Shown: piece by piece, positions 11,156 to 63,200 of the stretch | Numbering within the stretch: the first letter of the stretch is position 1 | Layout: each line of letters starts with the position of its first letter | Source: Ophiodon elongatus | Lineage: Eukaryota; Chordata; Actinopteri; Perciformes; Hexagrammidae | Assembly: GCA_016806645.1 (NCBI GenBank) | Contig: JACSYO010001618.1 | Location: 1,570,501 to 1,634,500 of the forward strand | Direction of reading: 5' to 3' | DNA length: 64,000 nucleotides | Program-made: the position numbers and the translations under genes | The notes under the pieces: generated by a model | The model's database searches: none | Seen by the model: only the letters and a program-made list of their open reading frames with translations | What the model was told of the DNA's origin: nothing

Positions 11156-12337
11156 GGCTGCGGTCGAATAGTCCTTTTTGCTTAGGAAGGTTCCTAACTG
11201 AGTGAAATGACCTGGAAGTATCTAAGTGGCCGCCATGATAAGAGCTGTTTGAATTTTCTAAATGCTAAGGAAAGGAGCTTCAATGCTTCCTTACTTAGCT
11301 CCTTTAGCATAGGAAACACTGGACCTTCCTTTACGAAAGGAAAGGAGATCATTCTGACCCACAATTCCTTGCGGCGGCAACATTTAAAGTGACGCACCAT
11401 TTGGCCGTTCACGAGAACAAACGATCATGACCGAGAAACGCAGATCATGTAAATAACCGTTGGCATAACTCGGAAATGAACTTTCAATAATCTGTTAAAC
11501 CTGCTGGAAAACTACGAACGTTACATTGCTGTTGCAATAAACTGCTGTAAAGTGATCAAAGTGACGTATTGATCTGCTCTCTTTGGTGTTGTACTGCAGC
11601 CTCAGCCCTCATTCTTTTATTTCACTTCAGTCACAGAAGCTTTGATAAAAGGTTAAACTGGACGAGCTCTTCAGTGGGATGTCTGAGTCATGTTTTTAAT
11701 TGTCATCTTTTCAATCAACATTACAATTTTAAAACACTATCAAGTCAAAACTTCTAGGTCACACTGCAGTTTCATAAACTATTGTCTGCATATTGTTATG
11801 ATCAGATTATAATCAGCATGTAAACCATAACAACAAAGAGGGATATGAGACATTGTTAGTGGGATAACGTATTTAATTCAACAAATTTGAAACTGAACAA
11901 TGAGACAGTTTAGTAGCTTTGTACTCTCTGTGACAATCCTTTGGTTTCACTTTTATATTCCTTCTTTCACTTATATTCCAACCTTGTTAATAAAGTAATA
12001 TTATGAACCGGCTTGTTTATGTCATTATGACGCAACACTGTAACAACACACGGACGAAGGAATCTAAGATGCGCTTCTTTGTAGTCCATCTTCAGGCCAT
12101 TGTAGTTTCAGCGCTGCAGACTGATGTCACTAACATGCGCCTCCAGTCGCATCATAACTACGTAGCTTAGTGAAAGTGGAGTCATATTCCCTAAACATCG
12201 CGGTTGTCTTTTCCTAATTCCTAATGAATTCTCCTAACCATCTTTCCTTGACCCCGTGACGTTTTCCACAGAGGTCAAGGAAAAGTGGTTAGGAATAGAC
12301 GTTAGGAGGTAATGTTTTGGACTATTCGAATCCAGCC
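11156..12337. mobile_element. non-autonomous MITE-like DNA transposon, 1.18 kb
   Basis: Ends are inverted: GGCTGCGGTCGAATAGTCC (11156-11174) against the complement of 12319-12337, matching at 16 of 19 positions. AAT flanks both ends (11153-11155 and 12338-12340), consistent with a 3-bp target duplication. The interior contains a strong hairpin near the right end and no transposase frame. TIR plus 3-bp duplication would suit a PIF/Harbinger-type element, but that is inference. Confidence 0.65.
12235..12291. repeat. hairpin inside the MITE
   Basis: Left arm TAACCATCTTTCCTTGACC (12235-12253) and right arm GGTCAAGGAAAAGTGGTTA (12273-12291) pair at 17 of 19 positions around a 19-nt loop. Confidence 0.8.
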
Positions 12338-13170
12338 AATCACAAAGGCGGGAAAACACACATGCAGGAAGTAAAACATAACATGTGAGGAGCGAACCTA
12401 CACAATATAACAGGAAACAGACTAAACACTAGAAAAGTGTGCTCAGTATTATTTGGAGTGCAGATAGGTGTATCTGCAACGACCACTGCTGTATGGTGTG
12501 ATTGAATGAACACACAATCTGGACATAGAGCCAGAATTTTACAGCAGATGGCCTTCTTGATTGAACTTTCCCTGAACTTCATTCTATAGGAGGATTTTTT
12601 AATGGAATTCATTTCTCTCATCTTCTTTTGATATGTTTGACATGTTTGGAGCCCATTCAACTTCAGCCAGATCAGCCATTCAATGCCTTGCTATGTGAAT
12701 GCTGTCCAGAGGTTATGAACCTGCAGACCAATAGAGACACCACCCCACATCTTCATATCAACAGCAATTTGCTTGAGCAATTCAACAAAACGCCCCCAGA
12801 ACATTTAAACACGGGTCACTTCACTGAGAAAGCCTTAGACTGCATTGATGCACAATTTTAACCAACAACAAAAAGAAACTGTGAGGGAAAGTGGAGAAAA
12901 AAGAACCTAGGGGAAATGCAAAACAAAGAGCCCAGCGCAACAGATCCCAAACCCAGGTTCAACACACCATCTGCAGCCAATCCACTGCATCCATTCAGTC
13001 CACTTGAATTCAGCGTTTCTTTTATCCCCATGCGACAATTAGTCTGGTGTCCAACAAAAGGTAGTATTTACATTCTCAACAATAGTGTGACTGTATCAGA
13101 TCATAGTATGAGGGTGTGATAATTAAGCTTGAGTCACAAATATGCACACGGGCATGCATGTACACAGAAA

Positions 13171-13189
13171 CACACACACACACACACAC
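13171..13189. repeat. (CA)n microsatellite
   Basis: Uninterrupted CA dinucleotides. Confidence 0.9.
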
Positions 13190-13744
13190 CAGTACACACA
13201 CTCTGACCCCACCTTACTGAGTCCAATAGCGTTCTCCGCTTGGCAAGAGTGGGGAGTGTTGAGTAGCTACCAACCAGGCCACCCAGTAGTGAGTGAGACC
13301 TGCCAGCAACACCCCCGCAAACATGCCAACTGAGATGAGAAGGCTGATATTGGTATGCTGAATATTAATACAATTAGAGACTAGTGCTAGAGTACCATAA
13401 TGCAAAGCAGCAACAGAGACAAACACAGCCCTGTATGAGTTGAATCTCTGCTCTACACAACATTATATTACGCAACTATATTTTACAACAGAAACAAATT
13501 TAATATATCTTATGCAACGGTTTTTGGCATGGACTAGCATTTTTTCATATTATGAGGATGTATTTTTATATATACATTGATAACAATATTAAGGGTCTTT
13601 CTTATTTCCCAGTTTTGTGATTATTGTAAAGCCGTTATATACTTTATTATCAAGGCATGCATATTTTATTATGTGAAGCACTGAAAATGTGTGGATGAAA
13701 AGAACTGTACAAATAAAGAGTGACATATATTTTGTGATTTGACC

Positions 13745-13990
13745 GGTATATGTGGTTTGCATGTTCTCCCCCGTGTTGTCGTGGTTTTTCTTCCGGTTCT
13801 CTGGCTTCCTCCAACAGTCCAAAGACATGCAGCTTAGGTTAATTGATGACGCTAAATTGTCCGTAGGTGTGACTGAGCGTGAATGGTTGTCTGTGTCTAT
13901 GTGTAATGCCTGCGATAGTCTGGCAACCTGTCCAAGGTGTATGTCAAACTGTCAAACTGTCCATTCCTGTGGGTGTGTGATTAGAACAAT
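13745..13990 (+). repeat. teleost interspersed repeat (GCATGTTCTCCCC family), partial
   Basis: Contains TTTGCATGTTCTCCCC, GGCTTCCTCCAACAGTCCAA, AAGACATGCAG, GATGACGCTAAATTGTCCGT and GATAGTCTGGCAACCTGTCC. This is the middle of a very abundant fish repeat. The open frame at 13752-14018 lies in it and is not a host gene. A 5'-type fragment of what I believe is the same family is at 50935-51040 on the other strand. Confidence 0.75.
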
Positions 13991-13999
13991 GACCCCTTA

Positions 14000-15735
14000 C
14001 TGTAAGATCCTTGGTTAGAATCCTGCTGCTTGTGTCTTTCTTTCCATCATGTCCACTCATCTCCCCTATATTACTCCCCTATAACAAATAAAGGAATAAA
14101 AAGTAGTTTAGAGTTAGCACCAATAAACCATAACCATAGCAGTGAGAGATGGGAAAAAAAGCATTATGAACCATTTGTAAAGGTTATATGCATTATGGAA
14201 GTAACAGACAAAATTATCCTCCCATAAAGGTACACAAGACCAGAAATGCTAATATGTTGGGTTTTTTTGAGAGTCGATGACAAACAACCTCAACATACTT
14301 TAACCTCAACGAAGCCACCATAGAAAACAGACACAGGGTATTGAGGGAATGGAAATATGATAAAGTCAAAATACACGGACTGGTGAAGTAGGTTGAAGGG
14401 AGAAGAATGGCTAAAGTTCTTAGGTGTCCCCTGCAAATTGACATTCAGTCACAAAAAGTTAATATCTCACTGCTTTTGTGATAGGATTTTGTGGTTCAAC
14501 AAAGTCCTGAGTCCATTTCTCTCAAAGAAATGCTAAATGCAGAGAAAAGTGTCAGTACTGATTACTGTCATATTCACTCGCGCAGTCATTGACTTGATGA
14601 GCACCAAGGTAATAATTTCATTCAAGCCCTTCACCTTGTAGACTTCTCATGGGAGACTGATAATATTAAACCTGATGTGCAATTATACATTGAGCTATTC
14701 TTAGTTCTATCTGTCTCCGTGCTCACCTGCCAGACAGCCTTTTGATGTACAAGCTATTAGTACATCCTGGAGTGCAATGGACCACGGGTGATGAAGACAA
14801 ACTGGAGATATCATACAAATAATGGCTGCTGGTGGTCTCTTTCGCTCTCCTTCTCACTATCATTCATCCACCTCACCCTCATCCTTACCTCAAGATGAAA
14901 TGTCTGGGATATATGACACCCCCACGTCTTCCTTGAATTTGAATTTGTCATTTAACTTATCGTTGGCTGACATCTCAGTATCGACACAATGAGCAGGGGG
15001 ATGGGAGCTATTATACCTGTGAGGTTTAGAGGCGGGACGGTAATCACATAGCTGTCCATCTGCTGTCACCAGAGGATTGAGGGTGATTGGGTCTTTGGGC
15101 GTGAAGGCATGAGTATTTGGTGTATGACTTTGTGTATGTGTGTGTTCCCAGGCTACGCATCTTATTTCATCTTATAAATCTGAATATATGTTTTACACCG
15201 CCGCTGTTTAAATCATGTGTCATCCAAGCCCACAAGGTTTTCATTGCAATCCATGATTTCACTACCCTTTCTCTAATTAATTCCCCTCAGTCTGGTCAGA
15301 AGTGTGAATTTGCTGAAATGACTGATGCTCTCTTTTTTTCTTGAGAGGATCGTCGATATAGTCGATATATCACTAAGCCTGTAGATAAAAAATGAATTTT
15401 GATAATGAATGAATCATTAATTTATCAAGCAAAATGTACAAGTATTTGCTGGATCCTCATGACATATGTGTTTTATTTCATTGTAAGTGACATACATTAT
15501 CTTTGGTTCTTGAGTTTAATGTCAGACAAAAAATCAAACTAAAAATGTTAAGTTGGAGTCTGTTAGAAATGGACATTTAAGTATTTTTGTCCTCATCTGA
15601 AATTACAAGAATTCTTTAGATTAGAAGGAGGCCTTAAAAAACAGCAGATTCAACGCCTGCAATGAAAATCCTACATGTCTTTCAATGGTAATTCTGTCAA
15701 TATTGTCTGCTCAGGATATTATTTGAGTTAATGAG
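14000..15735. other. intergenic, nothing recognised
   Basis: AT-rich with no convincing coding or repeat signal. Confidence 0.55.
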
Positions 15736-15877
15736 ATAGTGGTTCCTAACCTGGGGTTCGAGACCTCAAGGGGTACCAAGATAGATCTGAGGGGAGTCAC
15801 AATATAATTAAAGGTAAAAGAGAAAAAACAAATAGGTCATATGGGTCATGAGCCAAAAAGGTTGGGAAAAACTGAGA
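15736..15877. mobile_element. short hAT-like MITE
   Basis: Left end TAGTGGTTCCTAACCTGGGG and right end AAAGGTTGGGAAAAACTGA are imperfect inverted copies. The 140-bp interior (GAGACCTCAAGGGGTACCAA, GGGGAGTCACAATATAATTA) resembles the abundant fish hAT MITE with TAGTGGTTCCCAACCTGGGG ends. Target duplication is not clear. Confidence 0.65.
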
Positions 15878-16455
15878 TACTATAGCAGGCTAGTTAGCAT
15901 GAAGGCCTTCATGAATCCTGTGCCACAAATGACCCCTACTGGTCAGAACTCTTCATTGCAACACCCCCATAAACCCCTTCTTCAGTAATCTACAATGTCA
16001 CTTCTTTCATTCTCCTTAAATGACTTGAGTTTTGAAATAACAGAAATATCTAAAAGTTCCAAACTATGAATGCACTCTGAGCACATGAGTCATTACCTTT
16101 TTTTGATTATGGTTGTGTTTTGTTCAGCAAGAAAAGCTAAATTCTTGCCGAAAGGTGTGTAGTATCTTTTTTTGGCTAGTGTGCAGAGTATTTAAAGCCC
16201 TGAGGTGAATATGGGAGATAACAAGTCACCACATACATCCTTTGCTTTGAATCAACCAACAATGTAGCTGTTAGTGCCATGAATGCAACGTGTGTTTTAA
16301 CGTCATTCCCACAGTCCCATCCCCCAACAGGAACCATAGTCTCCCCTTATCCTATTAAGACAATTGCCAAGACTGGCATTCAAACATGTGCATGTGTGCG
16401 TGTCTCCCTCTCTCTCTGTATGCGTGTCTCTATGTTTGTGTATCCGTGTATGCGC

Positions 16456-16460
<5 letters not shown>

Positions 16461-16490
<30 letters not shown>
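16461..16490. repeat. (CA)15 microsatellite
   Basis: Perfect CA run. The long plus-strand frames at 16279-16906 exist only because CA repeats lack stops. Confidence 0.95.
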
Positions 16491-16497
<7 letters not shown>

Positions 16498-16909
16498 ATA
16501 TACGGACGAATGCACACAAATATACCAACCCATACACACACTCGGCAGAGAAAGAGTAATTTCAAAATCAATCCTTTCGGAGAAAAACAGCGAAAAAAAA
16601 GGAGAGCCCCAAAACCTCCACCAGTGTTGGCTGATTGTAAAGGACTGTCAGTTACTGCAGCTTTCTTTTTGGGCAAAAGGGAAGCAGCAGGATTCAACTT
16701 GGGGCCCAATAAAGGGCTATTCTTCCTGGAAATCAGCCCTCGCACATGGACTTGAATGCACTCAGGCGCTAATCTTCCGAGCTGTGGGAGCCCACTCTAA
16801 ATTCACAGGCTGTGCCACCCCAGCAGGCACAGCCGTGCATGCTGATGCTATTAAACACTACCAAGCTAATGCTAGAGCTAACACAGGGTTAATGCTAATG
16901 CACTGAAAT

Positions 16910-19090
16910 CTCTGGTTTTTGGATTGTTCTCTCTGATTGTTCTTCTCACAGCAAATGTTTGAGACAGTATACATCATACACGTATAGTACCTATTGTAAG
17001 ACCTGCAACAGGATCATTTTACTAAATGATATTTGTAGGTATATCTGCTTCAACATAAGAGGTTTAAAGGGCTTGTCATCCAAATTACCAAAACACATGG
17101 TGATTCTTTATTTTATGTTGAAATTATATAATTTTTCTGGCGGTGATAATAAAACCATCTGATAAATAGGAAAAATTATGTTTGTTTTTCTGCCGCTTAC
17201 GTCAGCTTAAACTTGGCACAGTGGGGACAACCCTACTCAGTAGATATGCTCTTGTGAAAATTGTGAAAATCTTTTATAACTCACAAATATCTAACAAAAT
17301 GTAGTATGGTAAAGGATATACTCCTTGGCCTTTGAAGCACCACTGAGTTAGGTTACCACTGTAACCAGCTTGCTAGCTGGGTATGGTATCTTGCTGCTTA
17401 GACAAATGCATTGTTTCATTTATTAAATTTTTTGCAAACTATCACTGTTTGTTAACAGTGACGTACAACAGTAGTTGTCTGCAAACAACAACGTGTACCA
17501 TCAGAATTATTTTAAAGATGCTGTAACCACAGAAAACTAACACATACAAACACACACACACAGGTCCAATTTATACTTGTACTACTATTTTGGTGATGAG
17601 GGTCAATCAAGCGAAGAGTGATAGTCATTGACATCTTTCGACCTGCATACGAACACCATTCATTATTTCCACACTGACCCTGTGCCCTCTACCTCATTCA
17701 TTATGTTGTGATCCTGGATCTATTTCTGCTCCCCGTGTGGCAGCTAATTATCCACGTCTTATTTTGGACTAATGCAAATAAATAGCTTGTATTTTTCAAG
17801 TGTACGATACCTGTCATTTGAACATTTGATTCTTTGTGATTAACCTTTTTGGTATCACTGTCTGATGCACAAAGAGTCAAGTCTAAACAGATAGGATTGA
17901 TTTGACCTGTACATTGTAAATTACTCTTTTGTGTATTCCTCATTGCCTCTTTGAGGCATTACTATTACTATTTTGACAGATATTTTTCAATGGGGAGAGT
18001 ATGGTTAGACACTGGAAACTGAATTTGTACGTCTGAGTTCTTATTTAATCCTGTTCTACTAAGTTGTTATTTTTGCATTCCAATTTTATTAAATGAATAT
18101 GTGTAATTTGACAGGCTCACATAAACAAAATGATTAACCGATTGGCAGTTCCCCTAAGGTCAGTGGAACATTTTATTGTCTCCTTGTATTGGTTTTCAAC
18201 TTTGAATTTTGGTTCACTCACACCTCTCTCATCTATGCTGTTTTCAGCTTTTTCAGTTTTCGGCATCTGCTTTTTAGGATGAAGGCTCTGATAGACTCGC
18301 TGTACATAACCTTTCCAGCAACAAGCTGGTGATGAGTAGGCGAAGAGGATTTTACATTTATCTATGTATTAACTTCAATTAACTGCTAATGAATAGGCAG
18401 CTGCTTGTTAACACATTTACCATATCAACTTTAGAATGTGATAATATGTTAATGTTGAGTTTATAGCTTGTTGCCCAAAGTGATGAAAAAAAATACAATT
18501 AATGCAGGTTTTATCATTTCAACTGGTATGTAAGGCTTTGAACTTGACTATTACTACACTACTATTACTAAAGTGTCACAAACATTCAAGACACATTTCC
18601 CATTAAGTTCTTCAACTTCAGTTTCAAACTTGTCAAAAGTCCTCATAACCTCAGATAAACACTAAAGGGAAAAGCATGAGCACAGTGACATTTTCTTTGA
18701 GTATTCCCTCTTCTTGTCTTGAACAACAGTGACGTTCAACCTAATCAAGTTCTGGAGTCTGAAATTATGCTAAGGATTTCTTATTCCTGTTTTCTTTGCA
18801 CCACTCACTAAAAGAACACTGATGCTTAAGAGACACTTTATAGGGATCGTCACATGGACGATCAGGGATCTAATGGCGTCTTCAGTTATCTAATACTGCC
18901 CTCCAGTGGACATAGACGCCATCTATGACCTTTCCATTATACAACAAGCCCCATCGTTCACCTAGATATAAATCCTGTCTTCACAGACTAAACTGTTCGC
19001 TAATGCAAGAGGAATGTTGGGTTGGGACATGGTTGCCATCCATCTATCTCTCTCTCAGAGGGAAATAGTTTGTTCTCAACTCGTCACATA
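16910..19090. other. intergenic, nothing recognised
   Basis: AT-rich and unique-looking; no frame, splice pattern or repeat that I can support. Confidence 0.55.
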
Positions 19091-19159
19091 CGGTGACGCT
19101 TGGTCAGGACCCCATGGCGTCCATTTCTAATAGTGTGTCAAACTGTGACACTCCACTAT

Positions 19160-19290
19160 GGTCGCAGTAAACACATGGATATCACTGTGAATTCAAACAA
19201 AAACACATGCTTAGGTTTAGGCAACAAAAAACACTTAGTTAGCTTTAGGAAAAACATCATGGTTGGTCTTAGAAAAAGTATGTAAACCAA
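19160..19290 (+). repeat. interspersed repeat with TTAGGTTTAGGCAACAAAAA core
   Basis: TTAGGTTTAGGCAACAAAAA and AGTTAGCTTTAGGAAAAACA define a familiar fish repeat. An inverted copy of the same core is at about 50275-50335 inside an atp2b2 intron. Confidence 0.6.
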
Positions 19291-20121
19291 GTAAAACGTA
19301 AACAATTTCTCATAAGTGCAGTAAACACTTCACAAACATCACTAACAGAACTTCAAGATACCCTGTATGTTTTTTTTTGGTCATTAGGTCATCACATTCC
19401 CGGAGCATTCTCAATGTATATTAATAATGCAAATGGGTGTACATTTTAGTTACTTGAAAGCCCAGTGCCTCTCATGCAGAAATTAAAGAGTGACTTGTAT
19501 ATGACGCCCTGGGTTCGAGGGCGTGCTGGGTCCCCAGAGGATAAATCCCAAAGACAATGATGATCCACTGACTGTCAATCTAATACCATCTTTTGATCAA
19601 CATTTAAAGATGTTCAACACTTTGGTTTATGTTGAAATAACTTTAAAACAGATGACATTCCCATGTGCCTCAGCTGTACTTTGAGATTAGTGCTATTTAG
19701 TAAATGTTAGCATGATAATATACTGTAAGAACATGGTAAACATTATGTATATATATATATAGAAAATATTTCCTTCTTTGAAAGGTTCATGAGGTAAAAA
19801 GGTAGGGAGCCACAGGCATAACAACAAGAGCTTCTTTTGACCATCACACTGAAACCCCCACACACGTTCTATAAGCAGAACCTTTTGAAACAAACCAATG
19901 AAAATGGAAAAACAATCAAAGTTGACACTGAAAGGTGAAGCACAACGAATCAGAACAGGACATGTCACACAGGGCCAGGACACACCATGCTGGGTCATGC
20001 TGCTCTGGGAGATTTATTTAGTGATTTTTCAATATTTTTTTGTTTTGTTTTTATTATGTTTTTCACTTGCGCTCCTGTCAGGAGTGTTGTAAATGGGACA
20101 GTCAAGCAGCAAGAGTCACAG

Positions 20122-20196
20122 TTCATCATTATCATCATCATTATTATCATCATCATCATCACTGTCACCACCATTATTATCATCTTCCTCATGGTA
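20122..20196. repeat. (ATC)n/(ATT)n imperfect microsatellite
   Basis: About 75 bp of ATC and ATT triplets with interruptions. The apparent poly-His/Ile or poly-Met frames here are artefacts. Confidence 0.9.
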
Positions 20197-20577
20197 TCAT
20201 AATAATAATTTCATCATCGTTTTACTTTCCTCAAGCTAAAAAATAATTTACATCACATTGTTTTTTACTGACTTTTGAGACCACAAACATTCCAGCAACA
20301 CACTCTAGGATTAAGGGTGGGTAACAATCAGAAAAGCATGACTTTTTGCATAGTATTAAATGAACAAAGACATTGAGTTCTTTATTTACAATTATTGTAT
20401 AGATAAAAAAAATATCATAAAAACAAGATGAACACTTAGATCACTTACCCATAAATGGCTAAGTATGCCAAAAAGTTATCTGTTGGCATTTCTCTTTTTC
20501 TTTGTTCCACAAACTGCATGCTGCTAAATACAGTACATCGAGGCAGGTGAGAGTATATTGCAAGAAGTATCATTGAT

Positions 20578-20616
<39 letters not shown>
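20578..20616. repeat. (ATC)n microsatellite
   Basis: Thirteen near-perfect ATC triplets; source of a spurious poly-Met frame on the minus strand. Confidence 0.95.
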
Positions 20617-20941
20617 TTCGGGGTCATCATCAACATAATTATTGGTTGTCACAACACGAGTTATCATTTAGATGTAATCATGTTGTTTTGAAGTGTTTCT
20701 GACAGGAGCAGTGATTGATTACGCACAGCCAAACAGCTGCATCGGCAGTATGACTCGTGGTGCATGATGGTAGACGTAGTCAGGAAGAGTTCCTGTTTTC
20801 ACACCAGTCCGCATGGAGTTTCTGTCCTCAGTGGACTCATTGCTGTATTTACAAAGATTATTTTTAAACTTGTGTTTGCATCCTCTTAAAGCTGAATGTC
20901 CTCCTGGATGTAAAAGTGGTTGGAAAATGTTGGCTTAAGTC

Positions 20942-20992
20942 TTTATTTTTTTATTGAAAATGCTGTTGTTCCTGTTATGTTTTTTGTTTATT
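20942..20992 (-). terminator. candidate poly(A) signals of atp2b2
   Basis: Three TTTATT strings (AATAAA on the minus strand) at 20942-20947, 20950-20955 and 20987-20992. They lie about 2.6 kb past the stop codon, a plausible 3' UTR length for this gene. Other AATAAA-like strings exist in the AT-rich region, so the true site is not fixed. Confidence 0.25.
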
Positions 20993-23558
20993 GTTTTTAA
21001 TTTTTTACAGACAAATAAACAAATAAATTGTCAAGTTAAAACACTGGAAAGGGAAACAAAATAAATCAACAGCTTCTAAGCAGAATATCAGAATCCAGAC
21101 AGTTTTTTTTCCAACTTAAATAAGACAGATATTATTCAAATGGTCCATATTACTTTTTCAACACGCCTGAGCTAACTGGTAAAGCTTGTGCACCCTTTCC
21201 AGATGGACGGATCGACTGGGAAATGACAGAGGAGGAGGATAGAAAAAAAACAAAAAACAGCTCGGATAAATGTTGGATATAGTGAAGTAGTGTATAGGAT
21301 TTTTTAAGTAGAAAAATTGTTAATTTTTTCAATTTGCATAATGAGCCTCTCACGTCATGCTTGCCAATGACTTCGGTTAGTAATAGAAATAACAATAGTA
21401 CAGACTAGTTAAGTGGCCTTGTCCTTTTGAGTGCAATAAGACTGGGTAAATGTGCCTTCTGTATGTAACTTATCTCTGGTAATGTCTGATTGGTCAAAGC
21501 ACAATAAATAGTTTACGACTAGTGAGTACAGTTGAGATGCTAGAGTACTGTATATTCTGTGACGGCAGGAAGACAAGCTTGGTTAAAACACACAAAAGCA
21601 CATCTAGAATTACACCACAGAAGTTTTCATTCATAACCAGATAGTGCAGAAAAGGATCGTCTTTTTTATATATAGAAAAAGAGTCAAAGCAACATTCCAT
21701 GTTTGTTGTAATTTGTCTTTTTTTGTGTCAGTTTTCCTTTTTTTGATGTTAAAAATGCCAACAGTTTTGTGGGGCTGCGTGTGTCACTCTACTAGAGAAA
21801 ACTGAAATCCTTTAAACAAATAATGAATCAAAATGAAATAAAAAAACACAATATATTTCAAATTTTGAACAAAAACAAAACAAAAAAAGGTCTGATTTCC
21901 ATGCTGCACAGATAAGCCAAATATAACTCTGTAGATTTCTAATATGACTTGATTGCAGCCTTTTTGGTGGTCACACAATTTTCTTAAACATCAAGTCCTT
22001 TGAACAAGCAGGTTTATCTAGAAGAAAGTTCACTGTAAAGGTCCTGATATCAGCCTTTGACTCGAGCCCTGACCCCAGGCCAGCGCTGAAGCACAGAAAA
22101 AAAAACTCATAAAAAAAGAGAAGTGAAAAAAAGAATTAAATATTCCCCCTCTGTCACAAAAAGGAGGCCTCCGTTTAGAAAAGGCAAGCCACTCCAACTT
22201 GATCCCAACAATCATATAGAGTAATACTAAGATTCCACATTTACTACGTATCCCATTATATTTTGGTTTCTTTTTGTTTGTTAATCCTCTAAAAATATCT
22301 ACAATATTTGAAAAGATAGCAGGCAAATTCCAGCACGTTTTTTCAGTAATAACACACCAACGCAGCTCTGGTCCTTCTGAGCTTCAGTTTTGCCTCTTTC
22401 CTTCTAGAAACCAGGAAGTTTATCTCTACGAGGTTGTAAACAAATTACATTCTCTTTAAGACATAAATAAGTCAAAGTATTTTGAGCAATTGAAGCAGGA
22501 ACAAGGCAACATGCCGACAAACAAAGATAAACTCTCTCTAAATATATTTATATGTATTTATATTTATAGATTATATACCATAAATGCTATCATCATCATT
22601 ATTATTTTGCATTCCTCTTTTCCGATAGGTGCAAAACTACTGTGCAAGTTGAGCCCTACCACCTCGTTACACATTTCTGTTTATGGATGAAATAAATTTT
22701 TACAGTCGGGTACATGTTCATGCCACACAGAAGAGGGAACTTTGCAGGCCAGGATCTTAGAGAAGCCGTCATTAAAATAGTAGTCCACCGCAAGGCCTAG
22801 CCCATCTGAACAGAAGATCTCCCATAAAATTAAAACCCTTTAAAATAAAACTTGGGCAATGTACATTCATGCAGGAGCAACAATAATAATAACAATAATA
22901 ATCAGAATCAGAATCATAATAATAACAATGTTTTTCAATTTAATTTAAACTATTATCAGTATTGACAATGTTATTGTTGAGGAGAGGGAGTGTAAGGGGA
23001 GTTTCGAGTCTGTCCTGTTTTGTGATTTTTACTCCTCAGCAGTGTCTCCCTCCTCATCGTCCTCCTCCCGGTGCCACTAAAGACACAGTCATACATATGT
23101 GCAGTCAGCGGCACGCTTATACAGTACATGCTAACACGCATATAGTCATACACACAACCACTGCCGTCACCGTACACATACAACCACAAAAGCAGGATGG
23201 CTGTGTAGGTTGTGTGGCTTTGTTGCGCTTTTTTGATTGTATGATAAGTTTGTTTTTCTTTTCACCTTTCCATATTACTTTAGATTTTCTCCATTTCGAG
23301 AGGAGCGGAGAGCTTTAAGAGCTCAAGGTTAAGGGAGGAAAGATGAGGATTATGCCACAGAACCTGTCCTGTGTGGGTGAGTAAATGGGGGATAATGGGG
23401 GCAAGGCGGGCTGGAAAATGAGAATTGAGATGGATTTGGTGAGATTTTGGGGGTGACAAGGTGTAAGGTTGCAGTTAAATGTCTGGAGGAATTGGATAAG
23501 GGGCCCCCAGACTGCAAGGAAACGACATTAGAGGTTAGAGCTGAGGCTAGGATCAGGG
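20942..23558 (-). other. atp2b2: probable 3' UTR of atp2b2
   Basis: Follows the TAA stop (23561-23559) with no obvious transposon and with AT-rich stretches (22540-22580). Mammalian ATP2B2 has a long 3' UTR (known). Extent is inferred only. Confidence 0.4.

Positions 23559-63200
<39,642 letters not shown>

Larger units (their letters stand above)
10855..12450 (+). repeat. older interspersed repeat interrupted by a nested MITE
   Basis: 10855-11155 (for example GAACCAGGGGAAACACACAA, GATTAGGCACAGGTGGAACA) and 12338-12450 (GGCGGGAAAACACAC, CAGGAAGTAAAACATA, TATAACAGGAAACAGACTAA) read as two halves of one element of a repeat common in fish. They are split by the insertion at 11156-12337. Class not assigned. 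Confidence 0.55.

Noticed and set aside
13752..14018. 88-codon frame with Cys-rich end
   Set aside because: Lies entirely within an abundant teleost interspersed repeat.
16279..16906. Plus-strand open frames of 158 and 180 codons and a minus-strand frame of 121 codons
   Set aside because: They overlap each other and run through a (CA)15 microsatellite and its CT/GT-rich flank, which lack stop codons; poly Thr-His and Cys-Val runs are repeat artefacts.
20040..20246. His/Ile-rich and Met-rich frames
   Set aside because: Translated ATC/ATT microsatellite.
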